A stretch of DNA of 64,000 bases, from NCBI GenBank assembly GCA_017511185.1, contig JAFWLF010000006.1, forward strand, positions 66,886 through 130,885, read 5' to 3'. The notes beneath the pieces were generated by a model. That model searched no databases and was not told the origin of the DNA. It worked only from the letters and a program-made list of their open reading frames with translations. Position numbers and translations under genes: made by a program. Positions 1-8,759 of this stretch are shown here, one piece after another. This stretch comes from RGIG5612 sp017511185. Lineage in GTDB: Bacteria > Bacillota > Clostridia > Lachnospirales > Lachnospiraceae. Within the stretch, counting starts at the first letter, position 1, and each line of letters starts with the position of its first letter.

Positions 1-1220
1 AGACCAACGCGGATGTTGTGATCACAGAGATTGGCGGCACCATTGGTGATATCGAGTCGCAGCCATTTATTGAAGCGGTGCGTCAGATCTCTCTGGAGGT
101 AGGCCGCGAGAACAGCCTGTTTATCCATGTGACGCTGGTTCCGTACTTGAGTGGTTCTGAGGAACACAAATCCAAACCGACACAGCATTCTGTAAAAGAA
201 CTGCAGGGCATGGGCATCAATCCGAACATCATCGTGCTGCGATGCGACCGGCCGCTGGAGGAATCCATCTTCCAGAAGATCGCATTGTTCTGCAATGTGA
301 AACAGGATTGCGTCATAGAAAATATAACGGTGCCAAATCTCTACGAAGCACCGTTGATGCTGGAGAAATCAAACTTTTCGGATGTGGTCTGCCGGGAACT
401 GCAGATCGATGCGCCAAAACCGGATCTTGCCGAATGGGAAGAAATGGTCGACCGCATCAACGGCCAGCGGACACATTGTGTAGAAATCGGACTGGTCGGG
501 AAATATGTCGGACTGCATGATGCGTACCTTTCTGTAGCAGAAGCACTGCATCACGCCGGCTTTTATCATAATGTGCATATCAATATCCACTGGATCGATT
601 CCGAACAGATCCGTCCGGAGAATGTGGAAGAGATCCTTTCCGGGCTGGACGGGATCATTGTGCCAGGTGGTTTTGGCAGCCGCGGGATTGAGGGCATGAT
701 CCTTGCAGCGCAGTATGCAAGGGAAAAAGATATTCCGTATTTTGGCATTTGTCTCGGTATGCAGATAGAGGTAATTGAGTTTGCCCGGAATGTGGCAGGT
801 ATTGCAGACGCAAATTCCGGTGAATTTGATGAGCAGTGTCAGCATAAAGTGATTGATTTTATGCCGGGACAGAGTGAAGATATAGATAAGGGCGGTACCC
901 TTCGGCTTGGCGCTTATCCATGTGAGATCCAGCCGGGGACAAAAATGGAGCAGTGCTATCAGATGACATCTATCAGCGAAAGGCATCGCCACCGTTATGA
1001 ATTCAACAATGATTACCGGGAGAAGCTGCAGGAGTGCGGGCTTGTGCTCAGCGGTATTTCTCCGGACGGAAAACTGGTTGAAACCGTAGAACTAACAGAC
1101 AGGGACTTCTTTGTCGGTGTGCAGTATCATCCGGAGTTTAAGAGCCGCCCGAACCGGCCGCAGCCGCTGTTTCTCGGATTTATCGGCGCGGCAAAAAATC
1201 GTGCGGAAAGAAGGATCTAA
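1..1220 (+). CDS. pyrG: CTP synthase (5' end cut by window)
   Basis: Makes CTP from UTP, ATP and glutamine in the cytoplasm. The reading frame is open from base 3 with no start codon, so roughly the first 130 residues of a usual ~535-residue enzyme lie outside the window. What is present covers the end of the amidoligase domain (ITEIGGTIGDIESQPF) and the class I glutamine amidotransferase domain, with the nucleophile elbow GICLGMQ and the catalytic His-Glu pair in VQYHPEF. The stop codon overlaps the start of the next gene (TAATG), so the two are probably co-transcribed. Product identification is secure. Confidence 0.97.
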   Translation, partial: TNADVVITEIGGTIGDIESQPFIEAVRQISLEVGRENSLFIHVTLVPYLSGSEEHKSKPTQHSVKELQGMGINPNIIVLRCDRPLEESIFQKIALFCNVKQDCVIENITVPNLYEAPLMLEKSNFSDVVCRELQIDAPKPDLAEWEEMVDRINGQRTHCVEIGLVGKYVGLHDAYLSVAEALHHAGFYHNVHINIHWIDSEQIRPENVEEILSGLDGIIVPGGFGSRGIEGMILAAQYAREKDIPYFGICLGMQIEVIEFARNVAGIADANSGEFDEQCQHKVIDFMPGQSEDIDKGGTLRLGAYPCEIQPGTKMEQCYQMTSISERHRHRYEFNNDYREKLQECGLVLSGISPDGKLVETVELTDRDFFVGVQYHPEFKSRPNRPQPLFLGFIGAAKNRAERRI

Positions 1221-2056
1221 TGATTGGAGTGATCGATGTCGGAGGCGGCATGCGCGGTATTTACGGAGCCGGCGTGCTGGATCGGTGTCTGGATGACAAA
1301 GTCGCCTTTGACTGCTGCATTGGCATCTCTGCCGGAGCGGCAAACGTTCTGGCTTTTTTGGCCAAGCAGCGGGGAAGAGATTATAAGTTTTTCTATGACT
1401 ATTCCTTCCGGAAGCGCTATATGAGCATCTGGAACTTTTTCATCGGCCATCGTCTTTTCAATCTGGACTATGTATATGACACCCTTTCCGGAAGCAAAGG
1501 AGAGAACCCGCTGGATTACCCGACGCTGGCCAAATATCAGGGGATCGTCAATATTGTTACCACGGATGGTGTCACCGGGAAGCCGGTATACTTTACGCTG
1601 GATGATCTGCATCAGGATGATTACGAAGTAGTCAAAGCCTCCTGTGCGCTCCCGTTTTTCTGCAATCCGCAGAAAGTATACGGAAAACAATATTTTGATG
1701 GCGGTGTATCTGATCCGGTTCCGCTGGAAAGAGCCTTTGAACTGGGCTGCGACAAAGTCGTTTTGATTCTGACCAAACCAAAAGATTTGCGGAGAACATC
1801 TGAAAAGGATGACAGAGGCGTCAAACTGATCAGACGGAAATATCCGGAAGTGGCAAAAACACTGCATAAACGGGCGGAAACTTACAACCGTGCGGTAGAT
1901 CGAGCGATCGAACTGGAAAAAGAAGGAAAGGTCCTGATCGTTGCACCGGATGACACCTGCGGTGTAGATACAACCAAGAAAACCAAAGAAGGCCTGCAGG
2001 CTTTATACGAAAAAGGCCTGGCAGACGGCGCAGCGATCCGCGATTTTGTCAGATAG
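1220..2056 (+). CDS. Patatin-like phospholipase family protein
   Basis: Predicted serine lipid acyl hydrolase of 278 residues, related to the YjjU-type bacterial patatins. The N-terminus holds the oxyanion loop GGGMRGIYGAGVLD, followed by the nucleophile elbow GISAG and, near residue 160, the DGG motif (FDGGVSDPVP) that supplies the Asp of the Ser-Asp dyad. There is no signal peptide, so it should be cytoplasmic. Its ATG overlaps the pyrG stop codon by one base. An intrinsic terminator follows immediately. The natural substrate cannot be read from the sequence. Confidence 0.9.
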   Translation: MIGVIDVGGGMRGIYGAGVLDRCLDDKVAFDCCIGISAGAANVLAFLAKQRGRDYKFFYDYSFRKRYMSIWNFFIGHRLFNLDYVYDTLSGSKGENPLDYPTLAKYQGIVNIVTTDGVTGKPVYFTLDDLHQDDYEVVKASCALPFFCNPQKVYGKQYFDGGVSDPVPLERAFELGCDKVVLILTKPKDLRRTSEKDDRGVKLIRRKYPEVAKTLHKRAETYNRAVDRAIELEKEGKVLIVAPDDTCGVDTTKKTKEGLQALYEKGLADGAAIRDFVR

Positions 2057-2082
2057 CAGCTTCTGTTTTGAAACTTTTTGCG

Positions 2083-2130
2083 AAAAGGGAGTAATTTTTG
2101 ATAATAAAATTACTCCCTTTTATTTTTTTT
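2083..2130 (+). terminator. Intrinsic terminator after pyrG-patatin
   Basis: A 16-bp perfect stem (AAAAGGGAGTAATTTT at 2083-2098 pairing with 2106-2121) is followed by a run of T. It closes the first transcription unit. A second nested stem lies just downstream: CCCTCT at 2131 with AGAGGG at 2171, and CTATGG at 2135 with CCATAG at 2158. Confidence 0.88.
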
Positions 2131-2193
2131 CCCTCTATGGGAGTAATTGTGTTTTATCCATAGAATTATTAGAGGGTTTCCCATAATAAGGGA

Positions 2194-2242
2194 TTGACAA
2201 ATAATGCCAACTGTATTATTGTACTGATACAGTAATACAGTT
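2194..2242 (+). promoter_or_regulatory. Promoter and operator dyad of the GntR-ABC operon
   Basis: TTGACA at 2194-2199 and a -10-like TATTGT at 2217-2222 are separated by 17 bp. A perfect 10-bp inverted repeat, AACTGTATTA at 2209-2218 and TAATACAGTT at 2233-2242, covers the -10 region and the start site. This position fits autorepression by the GntR protein encoded just downstream. Binding by that protein is inferred. Confidence 0.75.
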
Positions 2243-2255
2243 AAGGAGGAAATAA

Positions 2256-2618
2256 ATGGATTGGGAACTTGATAAAAAAAGACCACTCTGTCCTCAGATC
2301 TGTGAGCAGCTCTGCATCATGATTGCCAGGGATGACCTGAAGCCGGGAGATAAGATCATGTCTGTCCGCGAAGTAGCACTTATGGCACAGGTGACACCGA
2401 ACACGGTTCAGAAGTCCTATGAGCAGTTAGAGCAGCAGGGCGTCATTTATTCCAGAAGAGGCGCTGGTTGGTTTGTTTCCGAAAACCAGGAGATCGCACA
2501 GGATGTGCGGGAGCAGTATATCCGTTCCAAAACGGAAGATTATATCAAAAACATGCAGATCCTGGGACTGTCCGGAGACGAAATCGAAAAATACGTAAAG
2601 GAGTTTATCAATGAGTGA
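2256..2618 (+). CDS. GntR-family (YtrA-type) transcriptional regulator
   Basis: A 120-residue regulator with an N-terminal winged helix (ICEQLCIMIARDDLKPGDKI through TPNTVQKSYEQLEQQGVIYS) and a short C-terminal tail in place of a large ligand domain. That arrangement is typical of the YtrA subfamily, which usually represses a neighbouring ABC transporter operon. An AAGGAGG site precedes the ATG. The 3' end overlaps the ABC ATPase gene by 8 bp. The dyad in its own promoter is the likely operator. Confidence 0.92.
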   Translation: MDWELDKKRPLCPQICEQLCIMIARDDLKPGDKIMSVREVALMAQVTPNTVQKSYEQLEQQGVIYSRRGAGWFVSENQEIAQDVREQYIRSKTEDYIKNMQILGLSGDEIEKYVKEFINE

Positions 2619-3309
2619 ATTATTAAAATGCGAAAATCTTTCCAAACGCTTTGGTTCAAAGAATGCATTGGATAATGTCTCACTTTCTATAGAGCCGGGC
2701 AAGATCATAGGTCTGCTTGGACCGAATGGTGCCGGAAAGACGACCCTGATCAAAATCATCAACGGCCTGCTGACACCATCTGCAGGAACCATCCTTGTGG
2801 ATGGAGAGAAAGTGGGAACAAAGACGAAGGCAAAAGTCAGCTATCTGCCGGATGTGGATTTTCTGTATCACTGGATGACGGCGGAACAGATCGTTTCCCT
2901 GTTTCAGGATTTCTTTGCAGATTTCCGTGCAGACCTGGCGTATCAGATGCTGGAGCGTCTGGGCATCAATAAAAAAGACCGCCTGAAGACCCTGTCAAAA
3001 GGAAATAAGGAAAAAATGGCCCTGATCCTGATCATGAGCCGGAACGCATCCCTTTATGTTCTGGATGAGCCGATCGCCGGTGTGGATCCGGCCGCAAGGG
3101 ACTATATCATTTCCACGATCATTAACAACTACAATCCGGATTCGTCCGTATTGATCTCCACACATCTGATCTCGGATATTGAAGATGTGCTGGATGAGGT
3201 GATCTTCCTGAAAAACGGACAGGTCGTTCTGCACCAGGGCGTGGATGAAATCAGAGAGCAGCACCAGAAATCAGTGGATGAACTTTTCAGGGAGGTGTTC
3301 GCATGGTAG
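2611..3309 (+). CDS. ABC transporter ATP-binding protein
   Basis: ATPase subunit of 232 residues, probably powering an ABC-2-type exporter. Visible motifs are Walker A GPNGAGKTT near residue 35, a variant signature LSKGNKEKM, and Walker B VLDEPIAGVDPAAR followed by the switch histidine in STHLI. It overlaps the regulator upstream and the permease downstream, so the three genes form one translationally coupled unit. YtrA-linked systems often respond to cell-wall-active compounds. The substrate here is unknown. Confidence 0.92.
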   Translation: MSELLKCENLSKRFGSKNALDNVSLSIEPGKIIGLLGPNGAGKTTLIKIINGLLTPSAGTILVDGEKVGTKTKAKVSYLPDVDFLYHWMTAEQIVSLFQDFFADFRADLAYQMLERLGINKKDRLKTLSKGNKEKMALILIMSRNASLYVLDEPIAGVDPAARDYIISTIINNYNPDSSVLISTHLISDIEDVLDEVIFLKNGQVVLHQGVDEIREQHQKSVDELFREVFAW

Positions 3310-4124
3310 GCAAATTAATAAAATATGATTTTCAATCTTTCTTCCGGCTGCTGTTTCCGGTACAGCTGATCGTGATCGGCATCGCCGGCCTGAACCGGAT
3401 CGTTCAGATCTTTGAGAATGAAACAAGTACTTATAAAACCGTTTTTATTTCTTCGATCGTTCTTCTTGTGATCGCCTGTGTGGTGGCACTGGTAATGTCC
3501 TATGTGATCGGCATTGTTCGTTTTTATCAGGGACTGTATTCCAGCGAAGGGTATCTGAGCCACTCTCTGCCGGTCACATCCACACAGCATATCTGGTCGA
3601 AACTGATCGTTTCTATGCTGTTTGAATGCGGAACACTGCTTGCCATCTTTATTGCGGCAAACGTTGCAACGCTTGGAGAAGTTGGGGCAGAAGTGTATAA
3701 AGCGGGCGGATATCTGGCAAAAGAGCTTTTTGCGCAAGTGCATTTTAACGGCGTATTGTTTTTGATCGAATGGCTCCTGATCTTCCTTGTTGCAATGGCA
3801 TCCAGCCTTCTGATAATGTATTTCTGCATCTCGATCGGACAGCTGGTTAACCGGAAAAAGATCCTGTTAGCATTTGGTGTTTTATTTGGACTGTATATCC
3901 TTGGACAGATCCTTGCCACGATTCTGATCATCCTGGGACCGACACTCGTTAATATTGGAGTCATCAGAACGGTTCTGCAGGATCTTTTCGATTGGGCAGC
4001 AGAACACAGGATCTCAGCGATCCACATCGCATCTCTCCTGACACTTTTTGCGCAGTCGGTATTGGCCTTTGTCTACTTCCTGGTAACCGAACGGATCATG
4101 ACAAAGCGGCTGAACTTATCATAA
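3303..4124 (+). CDS. ABC transporter permease (ABC-2 type)
   Basis: Integral membrane protein of 273 residues with about six hydrophobic segments, for example around residues 15-35, 45-70, 105-130, 150-175, 185-215 and 240-260. It starts inside the end of the ATPase gene (7-bp overlap). It is the membrane partner of that ATPase. No substrate-determining motif is visible, and export is inferred from the YtrA-type regulator and the absence of a binding protein in the unit. Confidence 0.85.
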   Translation: MVGKLIKYDFQSFFRLLFPVQLIVIGIAGLNRIVQIFENETSTYKTVFISSIVLLVIACVVALVMSYVIGIVRFYQGLYSSEGYLSHSLPVTSTQHIWSKLIVSMLFECGTLLAIFIAANVATLGEVGAEVYKAGGYLAKELFAQVHFNGVLFLIEWLLIFLVAMASSLLIMYFCISIGQLVNRKKILLAFGVLFGLYILGQILATILIILGPTLVNIGVIRTVLQDLFDWAAEHRISAIHIASLLTLFAQSVLAFVYFLVTERIMTKRLNLS

Positions 4125-4140
4125 GAAAGGGGGTAAAAAC

Positions 4141-4974
4141 ATGAAGAAAATAAGCAAAATCGTTATTTCGCTCCTGCTGCTGACACTTCTGAGTTTTTCC
4201 CTTGTGGGATGTAAACAGCTGGATGATCTGAAGCGAGACCGTGGTATATACCTGGATGAATCCAAAGAAGAGATCGAGCTTCGCGGACATGTTTATGAAA
4301 AAGTGCTGGAACGGATCATGTTCGGCAATACAGAATGGGAAACCTATCTGCTTGCGGATGAGTGGTCGTTAACAGTAACCGATAAAGATATCCCGGTCCT
4401 TCTGGCGAAAAGCTATGGAGATACCGTCCGTTATAACAGTCGGGATGAAGAAGATCCGGTGATCCTGTGTGTTCCTGATTACCGGGAAAATAATGGGTCG
4501 GTAAATGTTTATTACTGCCGTTCGGATTATCTGGACACGCTGAAAGCCAAATTGGACAATGTGAAGCTGGATCAGTTCTATTACACCAAAATGATGTTTT
4601 TCGAGCCGGATAACAAAGTGGGCTATAAAAAACAGCTGGTTTCCGAGAAAGCCGCCGAAGTGATCAGAAAGACTTTAGCGCGGCCGTATGATCCGGTTAC
4701 AGATCTGGACCCACAGACAGAGTATCCTGGTTATGCAGAGTTTAGAGACCTGCGTTATACAGATAAAGATCTGTTGTTCACCAATGACATCAACCTGGAA
4801 GTCAGCAAAACGAACACCGGAGATTATTATATCTATGGAGCTTATTCCAAAGAATCCTCGATGCCAGAGGACTTATACTGGAAAAAAGTGGCTCCGGAAG
4901 ATATTGCGCTGCTCGATGAACTCTTCTACTCGGATATTGTGGAAACATACGTCCCGGAGGATGTGATACACTAA
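4141..4974 (+). CDS. Putative lipoprotein of unknown function
   Basis: Predicted surface lipoprotein of 277 residues. A lysine-start hydrophobic signal ends in the lipobox LVGC with the acylated cysteine at residue 24. The mature part is hydrophilic, charged and aromatic-rich, without a motif I recognise. An AAGGGGG ribosome site lies 16 bp after the permease stop, so it belongs to the same operon and may be an accessory part of the exporter. The terminator at 4998 closes the unit. Confidence 0.8.
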   Translation: MKKISKIVISLLLLTLLSFSLVGCKQLDDLKRDRGIYLDESKEEIELRGHVYEKVLERIMFGNTEWETYLLADEWSLTVTDKDIPVLLAKSYGDTVRYNSRDEEDPVILCVPDYRENNGSVNVYYCRSDYLDTLKAKLDNVKLDQFYYTKMMFFEPDNKVGYKKQLVSEKAAEVIRKTLARPYDPVTDLDPQTEYPGYAEFRDLRYTDKDLLFTNDINLEVSKTNTGDYYIYGAYSKESSMPEDLYWKKVAPEDIALLDELFYSDIVETYVPEDVIH

Positions 4975-4997
4975 ATCAATAAAAAGCGCACAGTTTC

Positions 4998-5027
4998 AAG
5001 GCACCCGTAAAAGCGGGTGCCTTTTTT
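4998..5027 (+). terminator. Intrinsic terminator
   Basis: Ten-base-pair GC-rich stem (AAGGCACCCG at 4998 with CGGGTGCCTT at 5014) followed by a T run. It ends the GntR-ABC-lipoprotein operon. Confidence 0.92.
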
Positions 5028-5056
5028 ATGCCTGATTGTGAAAAGAAAGACGATGC

Positions 5057-5157
5057 TTACAGTATATATATGGATGTGCTAGAATCCAAACGTGCATAAA
5101 AAATAAGCATTTTTCGTGCAAAAATGTCAATAAAGTCTGCTGATTGCGCAATATAAT
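5057..5157 (+). promoter_or_regulatory. Promoter region of the importer operon
   Basis: TTACAG at 5057-5062 and TAGAAT at 5080-5085 are 17 bp apart. A second TATAAT at 5152-5157 lies closer to the gene but lacks a good -35. No TPP riboswitch signature is present in the leader, although the binding protein is NMT1-like. Confidence 0.5.
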
Positions 5158-5199
5158 AAAGAAAACAATCATAATAGTGGACATTAAAGGAGAAATACT

Positions 5200-6213
5200 A
5201 TGAAAAAAACAATCGCGATCATTCTGACTCTGTTACTGGGCATCAGCCTGCTGGCAGGATGCGGGAAAAAAGAAGAAGAGCCACAGCCAACCACACAGGA
5301 ACAGAAAGCGGCACAGGACACATCTGTTGACATTCATGTGACCGCGCTGAAAGGGCCTACCGGTATGGGCATGGCTTATCTGAATCAGCAGTCGGATGAT
5401 GGAAACACAGCTTATAAATACACTGTTAACTATGCCGGAGCACCAGACGAGGTTGTCGGCGGCCTGATCTCTGGGGAGATCGATATTGCAGCAGTGCCTG
5501 TTAATCTGGCAGCTACTTTGTTTAATAAAACAAATGGAGAGGTCCTGACGGCAGCTGTTAATACACTGGGTGTAATCTATATTGTAGAAAACGGAGAAAC
5601 CGTACAGAGCATGGCAGACCTTGCAGGCAAAAAGATCGTCGCTTCCGGGCAGGGCAGCACCCCGGAATATGCACTCAACTATCTGCTGGAGAAGAATGGA
5701 CTGACCGGTCAGGTGGAAGTGGAATACGTTTCTGAGCATGACGAAGCAGTCTCTGCGCTGGTTGCAGGCAAAGCGGACCTGGTCATGATCCCGGAACCAA
5801 AAGTCACCGCAGCTCTTTCTCAGCTGGAAACAGCTCGTGTAGCTATCAGCCTGACAGATGAATGGGATAAGGTCAGCGATACGCAAATGATCACCGGCGT
5901 TCTGGTGGTGCAGAAAGCATTTGCAAATGAACATCCGGAGATCCTGAAGGCTTTCCTGGAGGAATATGAGGCATCCGTGAAATTCACCAATGAAAACCCG
6001 CAGGAAGCATCGCAGCTGATCGAGAAGTATGGTATAATACCAAAGGCACCTGTTGCCCTGAAAGCGCTCCCGAACTGCAATATTGTTTATATTGATGGGA
6101 GTGAGATGGCAGCAGCTGTCACGGCTATGTTAACCACGCTTTTTGATGCCAATCCGGCCAGCGTCGGCGGAAGTCTTCCGGGCGAAGAAATGTTTTATGA
6201 AAGCCATTCCTAA
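5200..6213 (+). CDS. ABC transporter substrate-binding lipoprotein (NMT1/SsuA-like)
   Basis: Extracytoplasmic binding protein of 337 residues with lipobox LLAGC (Cys21) and a low-complexity linker. The body follows the NMT1/SsuA/TauA type II fold, with segments such as DEVVGGLISGEIDIAAVP and DLAGKKIVASGQGSTPEYAL. Relatives bind sulfonates, pyrimidines, riboflavin or similar small molecules, and the sequence does not say which. It is the first gene of a three-gene importer and overlaps the permease gene by 17 bp. Confidence 0.88.
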   Translation: MKKTIAIILTLLLGISLLAGCGKKEEEPQPTTQEQKAAQDTSVDIHVTALKGPTGMGMAYLNQQSDDGNTAYKYTVNYAGAPDEVVGGLISGEIDIAAVPVNLAATLFNKTNGEVLTAAVNTLGVIYIVENGETVQSMADLAGKKIVASGQGSTPEYALNYLLEKNGLTGQVEVEYVSEHDEAVSALVAGKADLVMIPEPKVTAALSQLETARVAISLTDEWDKVSDTQMITGVLVVQKAFANEHPEILKAFLEEYEASVKFTNENPQEASQLIEKYGIIPKAPVALKALPNCNIVYIDGSEMAAAVTAMLTTLFDANPASVGGSLPGEEMFYESHS

Positions 6214-6952
6214 AGCTTTAAAGATCATTATCATTGCAGCGATCTGGATCGCTATTTGGGAAGTGATTTATCTGATAGTGGGGAAGGAACTGATCGTTCC
6301 TTCTCCATTTCACGTTTTTGTGAGGATCTTTACGTTGGCAGGGACGGCTGTTTTCTGGGGAAATATCGGGACATCTCTCCTGCGGATCCTGATCGGATAT
6401 CTGCTGGCAGTCATCCTGGGCGTTCTTGTCGGCACCGTTACAGCAAAGGTGGCATTTCTGGACAGCTTTCTTTCCCCGGCAGCCAAAGTGATCCGTGCGA
6501 CACCGGTTGCATCCTTTATTATCTTGTTATTTGTCTTTGCAGCGAGAAATCACATTCCAGTGATCACGGTCTTTTTAATGGTCCTTCCGGTTGTCTGGGC
6601 GAATGTGTATGAGGGTATCAAAAGCACAGATCCAAAATTACTGGAAATGGCAAAGGTCTTTGACCTGAAAAAAGGAACTGTTTTTCAAAAAATATATATT
6701 CCGCAGATCCTTCCATTCTTTACGGCAGCAGTGAAAACAGGCATTGGCCTGGCCTGGAAAGCAGGCATCGCGGCGGAAGTCATCGTGAACCCGAAATATG
6801 GGATCGGTACGGCACTGCATGATTCCAAAGTCTATATTGAGACCTGCGATCTGTTTGCCTGGACCGTCGTGGTCGTTATCATCAGCATCATTCTGGAGAG
6901 AATCCTGGTACGGCTGATCGAAAAAGCAGGCGGAGAAAAGAAGCGCGCATGA
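6197..6952 (+). CDS. ABC transporter permease (SsuC/TauC-like)
   Basis: Membrane subunit of 251 residues in the binding-protein-dependent permease family, with about six hydrophobic segments and an EAA-like loop (ELLEMAKVFDLKKG region) near residue 165 that should contact the ATPase. I chose ATG 6197 (MKAIPKALK) because an upstream in-frame start at 6143 would add 18 non-hydrophobic residues within the previous gene. It overlaps the binding protein by 17 bp and the ATPase by 4 bp (ATGA), which indicates tight translational coupling. Confidence 0.88.
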   Translation: MKAIPKALKIIIIAAIWIAIWEVIYLIVGKELIVPSPFHVFVRIFTLAGTAVFWGNIGTSLLRILIGYLLAVILGVLVGTVTAKVAFLDSFLSPAAKVIRATPVASFIILLFVFAARNHIPVITVFLMVLPVVWANVYEGIKSTDPKLLEMAKVFDLKKGTVFQKIYIPQILPFFTAAVKTGIGLAWKAGIAAEVIVNPKYGIGTALHDSKVYIETCDLFAWTVVVVIISIILERILVRLIEKAGGEKKRA

Positions 6953-7557
6953 TCCAAGTAACAAATATCTCAAAAAAATATGGAGACAAAGCTGTTCTGG
7001 AACACTTTTCTTATTCCTTTCTGGAGCAGGGAGTTGTTGCTGTTACCGGCCCTTCCGGGATAGGCAAAACCACGCTGCTCAATCTTCTTCTGGGATTGGA
7101 GAAGCCGGACGAAGGAACTATCGAAATCCCTGCCGGTACTACGTTTTCAGCAGTTTTTCAGGAAGACCGTCTGTTGGAAAAAGAGACTGCCCTGGAGAAT
7201 GCTGCTATTTTCTATGAAGGAAAAACAGATGGCTCTGTTTCCCTTTCTATACAGGGAAAAGAAACGGCAAAACAGATCCTTTCCGAATTGGGCTTGGCGG
7301 ATGATCTGAATACTCCGGCGCGGGATCTTTCCGGCGGAATGGCAAGGCGCGTTGCCATTGCCAGAGGGCTTGTTGCCATGACGGGACCGCTTGGAGCCAA
7401 AGTCTGCATAATGGACGAGCCGATCAAAGGCCTGGATCCGGAAAACCGGAAACAGACCATGGATGTGATCCGTAAATACTGCGCCGGAAAGCTTTTGATC
7501 ATGGTCACCCATGATGAAAAAGACGCAGAAGGCGCAGACAAAATCCTTTCTTTTTAA
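6949..7557 (+). CDS. ABC transporter ATP-binding protein
   Basis: ATPase of the importer, only 202 residues compared with about 240-250 in most SsuB/TauB relatives. It keeps Walker A GPSGIGKTT near residue 35, the signature LSGGMARRVAIARGL, Walker B IMDEPIKGLDPE and the switch histidine in VTHDEKD. The short length comes mainly from a compact C-terminus and does not look like a truncation. No terminator is obvious before the next gene at 7669. Confidence 0.9.
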   Translation: MIQVTNISKKYGDKAVLEHFSYSFLEQGVVAVTGPSGIGKTTLLNLLLGLEKPDEGTIEIPAGTTFSAVFQEDRLLEKETALENAAIFYEGKTDGSVSLSIQGKETAKQILSELGLADDLNTPARDLSGGMARRVAIARGLVAMTGPLGAKVCIMDEPIKGLDPENRKQTMDVIRKYCAGKLLIMVTHDEKDAEGADKILSF

Positions 7558-7668
7558 AAATCACAGAAAATAAATGATTTAATCCGTTTAATGAATGACA
7601 TCTTTATTATAAAGGTGTTAAAATAAACCATGGGTAGTATTGGGATTTAGGATTTAGGAGAGGATAAT

Positions 7669-8715
7669 ATGAAATTAACACCGAAAGAGAACTATTTGAT
7701 GCTCGGGCGGGGGGAAATGCCTGAGTATGTTCCGTTCTATACCATGATGGGAACAGAATACATGGGCGAAGCCCCTGTAAAATCATTGTCACCGATGGTT
7801 TTTAAGCAGGATCATTTTCGCGATGGCGGATATGACATGTGGGGTGTTCGTTATGTAGCGGACGCAAATACCGGAGCTACACTGCCGGAACCGAACCACT
7901 TCCTTCTGGAAGACATCAACGACTGGGAGAAGGTGCTTAAATTCCCAGACAGAAATGATGATTTCGACTATGAAATGATGTACAAGAAAGACCTGGAGGA
8001 ACGGAAGATCGACCGGAACCAGTCCGCAACGATCGCAATGGCAGGTCTGATGCCTTTCCAGCAGCTGGTCGCTTTTATGGGATTTACCGAAGGTCTTTGT
8101 GCATTGGCAACGGATCCGGATGTTGTATCCGATATGCTGAATGCCATGGTCGACTGGATCGAACCGGTTCTTTACAAAACGATCGAGTACTATAAACCGG
8201 ACCTTTGGTATATGCTGGATGATACGGCTGCCAAAGCCACACCATTTTTCTCATTAGAGACTTATCGAGAAGTCTTTCTTCCAATTTATCGCCGTCTGGC
8301 AAAACCTGCTACTGACAGGGGCATCCCGATTCAGTTCCACAACTGTGGAAAATGCGAGATCTTCGTGGAAGACATGATCGATTTTGGCGTGAGGTATTGG
8401 GACCCGGCACAGGAAGTGAACGATCTTTTGGGAATTAAGGAAAAATACAAAGGCAAGATCGTCCTCTGCGGCAGCTGGGATTGGGATTCCCATATCCCGC
8501 ACGGCTGGCCGGATCACTATGATGAAGAAGAGCTTCGGGAAAGTGTCCGTCATTCCATTGATAAATACTCCAAAGACGGCGGATATGCTTTTGCAGGAGG
8601 CATCCCGGGAAGAGATGAAAATACAATAAGGGCAATGCGGATCGTTCGTGACGAAGCACATTTCTACGGACATAAAATTTATGGAGACCCGGATTATCAA
8701 TATATGAAATATTAA
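7669..8715 (+). CDS. Uroporphyrinogen decarboxylase superfamily protein, methyltransferase-like
   Basis: Cytoplasmic TIM-barrel protein of 348 residues. Family annotation would say HemE-like, but it lacks the usual HemE N-terminal arginine signature. It carries the zinc motif of MtaA/CmuA-type corrinoid methyltransferases instead: H224-x-C226 in FHNCGK and a later Cys267 in VLCGSW. The likely role is methyl transfer to or from a corrinoid or thiol during use of a methylated substrate. This is inferred from the motif. An AGGAGAGG-type ribosome site precedes ATG 7669. It opens a cluster with a second family member at 9961. Confidence 0.85.
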   Translation: MKLTPKENYLMLGRGEMPEYVPFYTMMGTEYMGEAPVKSLSPMVFKQDHFRDGGYDMWGVRYVADANTGATLPEPNHFLLEDINDWEKVLKFPDRNDDFDYEMMYKKDLEERKIDRNQSATIAMAGLMPFQQLVAFMGFTEGLCALATDPDVVSDMLNAMVDWIEPVLYKTIEYYKPDLWYMLDDTAAKATPFFSLETYREVFLPIYRRLAKPATDRGIPIQFHNCGKCEIFVEDMIDFGVRYWDPAQEVNDLLGIKEKYKGKIVLCGSWDWDSHIPHGWPDHYDEEELRESVRHSIDKYSKDGGYAFAGGIPGRDENTIRAMRIVRDEAHFYGHKIYGDPDYQYMKY

Positions 8716-8759
8716 TCATCGGTACAGCCGATTCAAGAGAGAAAGAGAGGAGAAGGTAT

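Noticed and set aside
369..992. 207-residue minus-strand frame opposite pyrG
   Set aside because: Shadow of a conserved gene; composition is typical of antisense translation and it matches nothing.
5090..5199. TPP riboswitch before the NMT1-like importer
   Set aside because: No CTGAGA or ACCTGA-type core is present in the leader.
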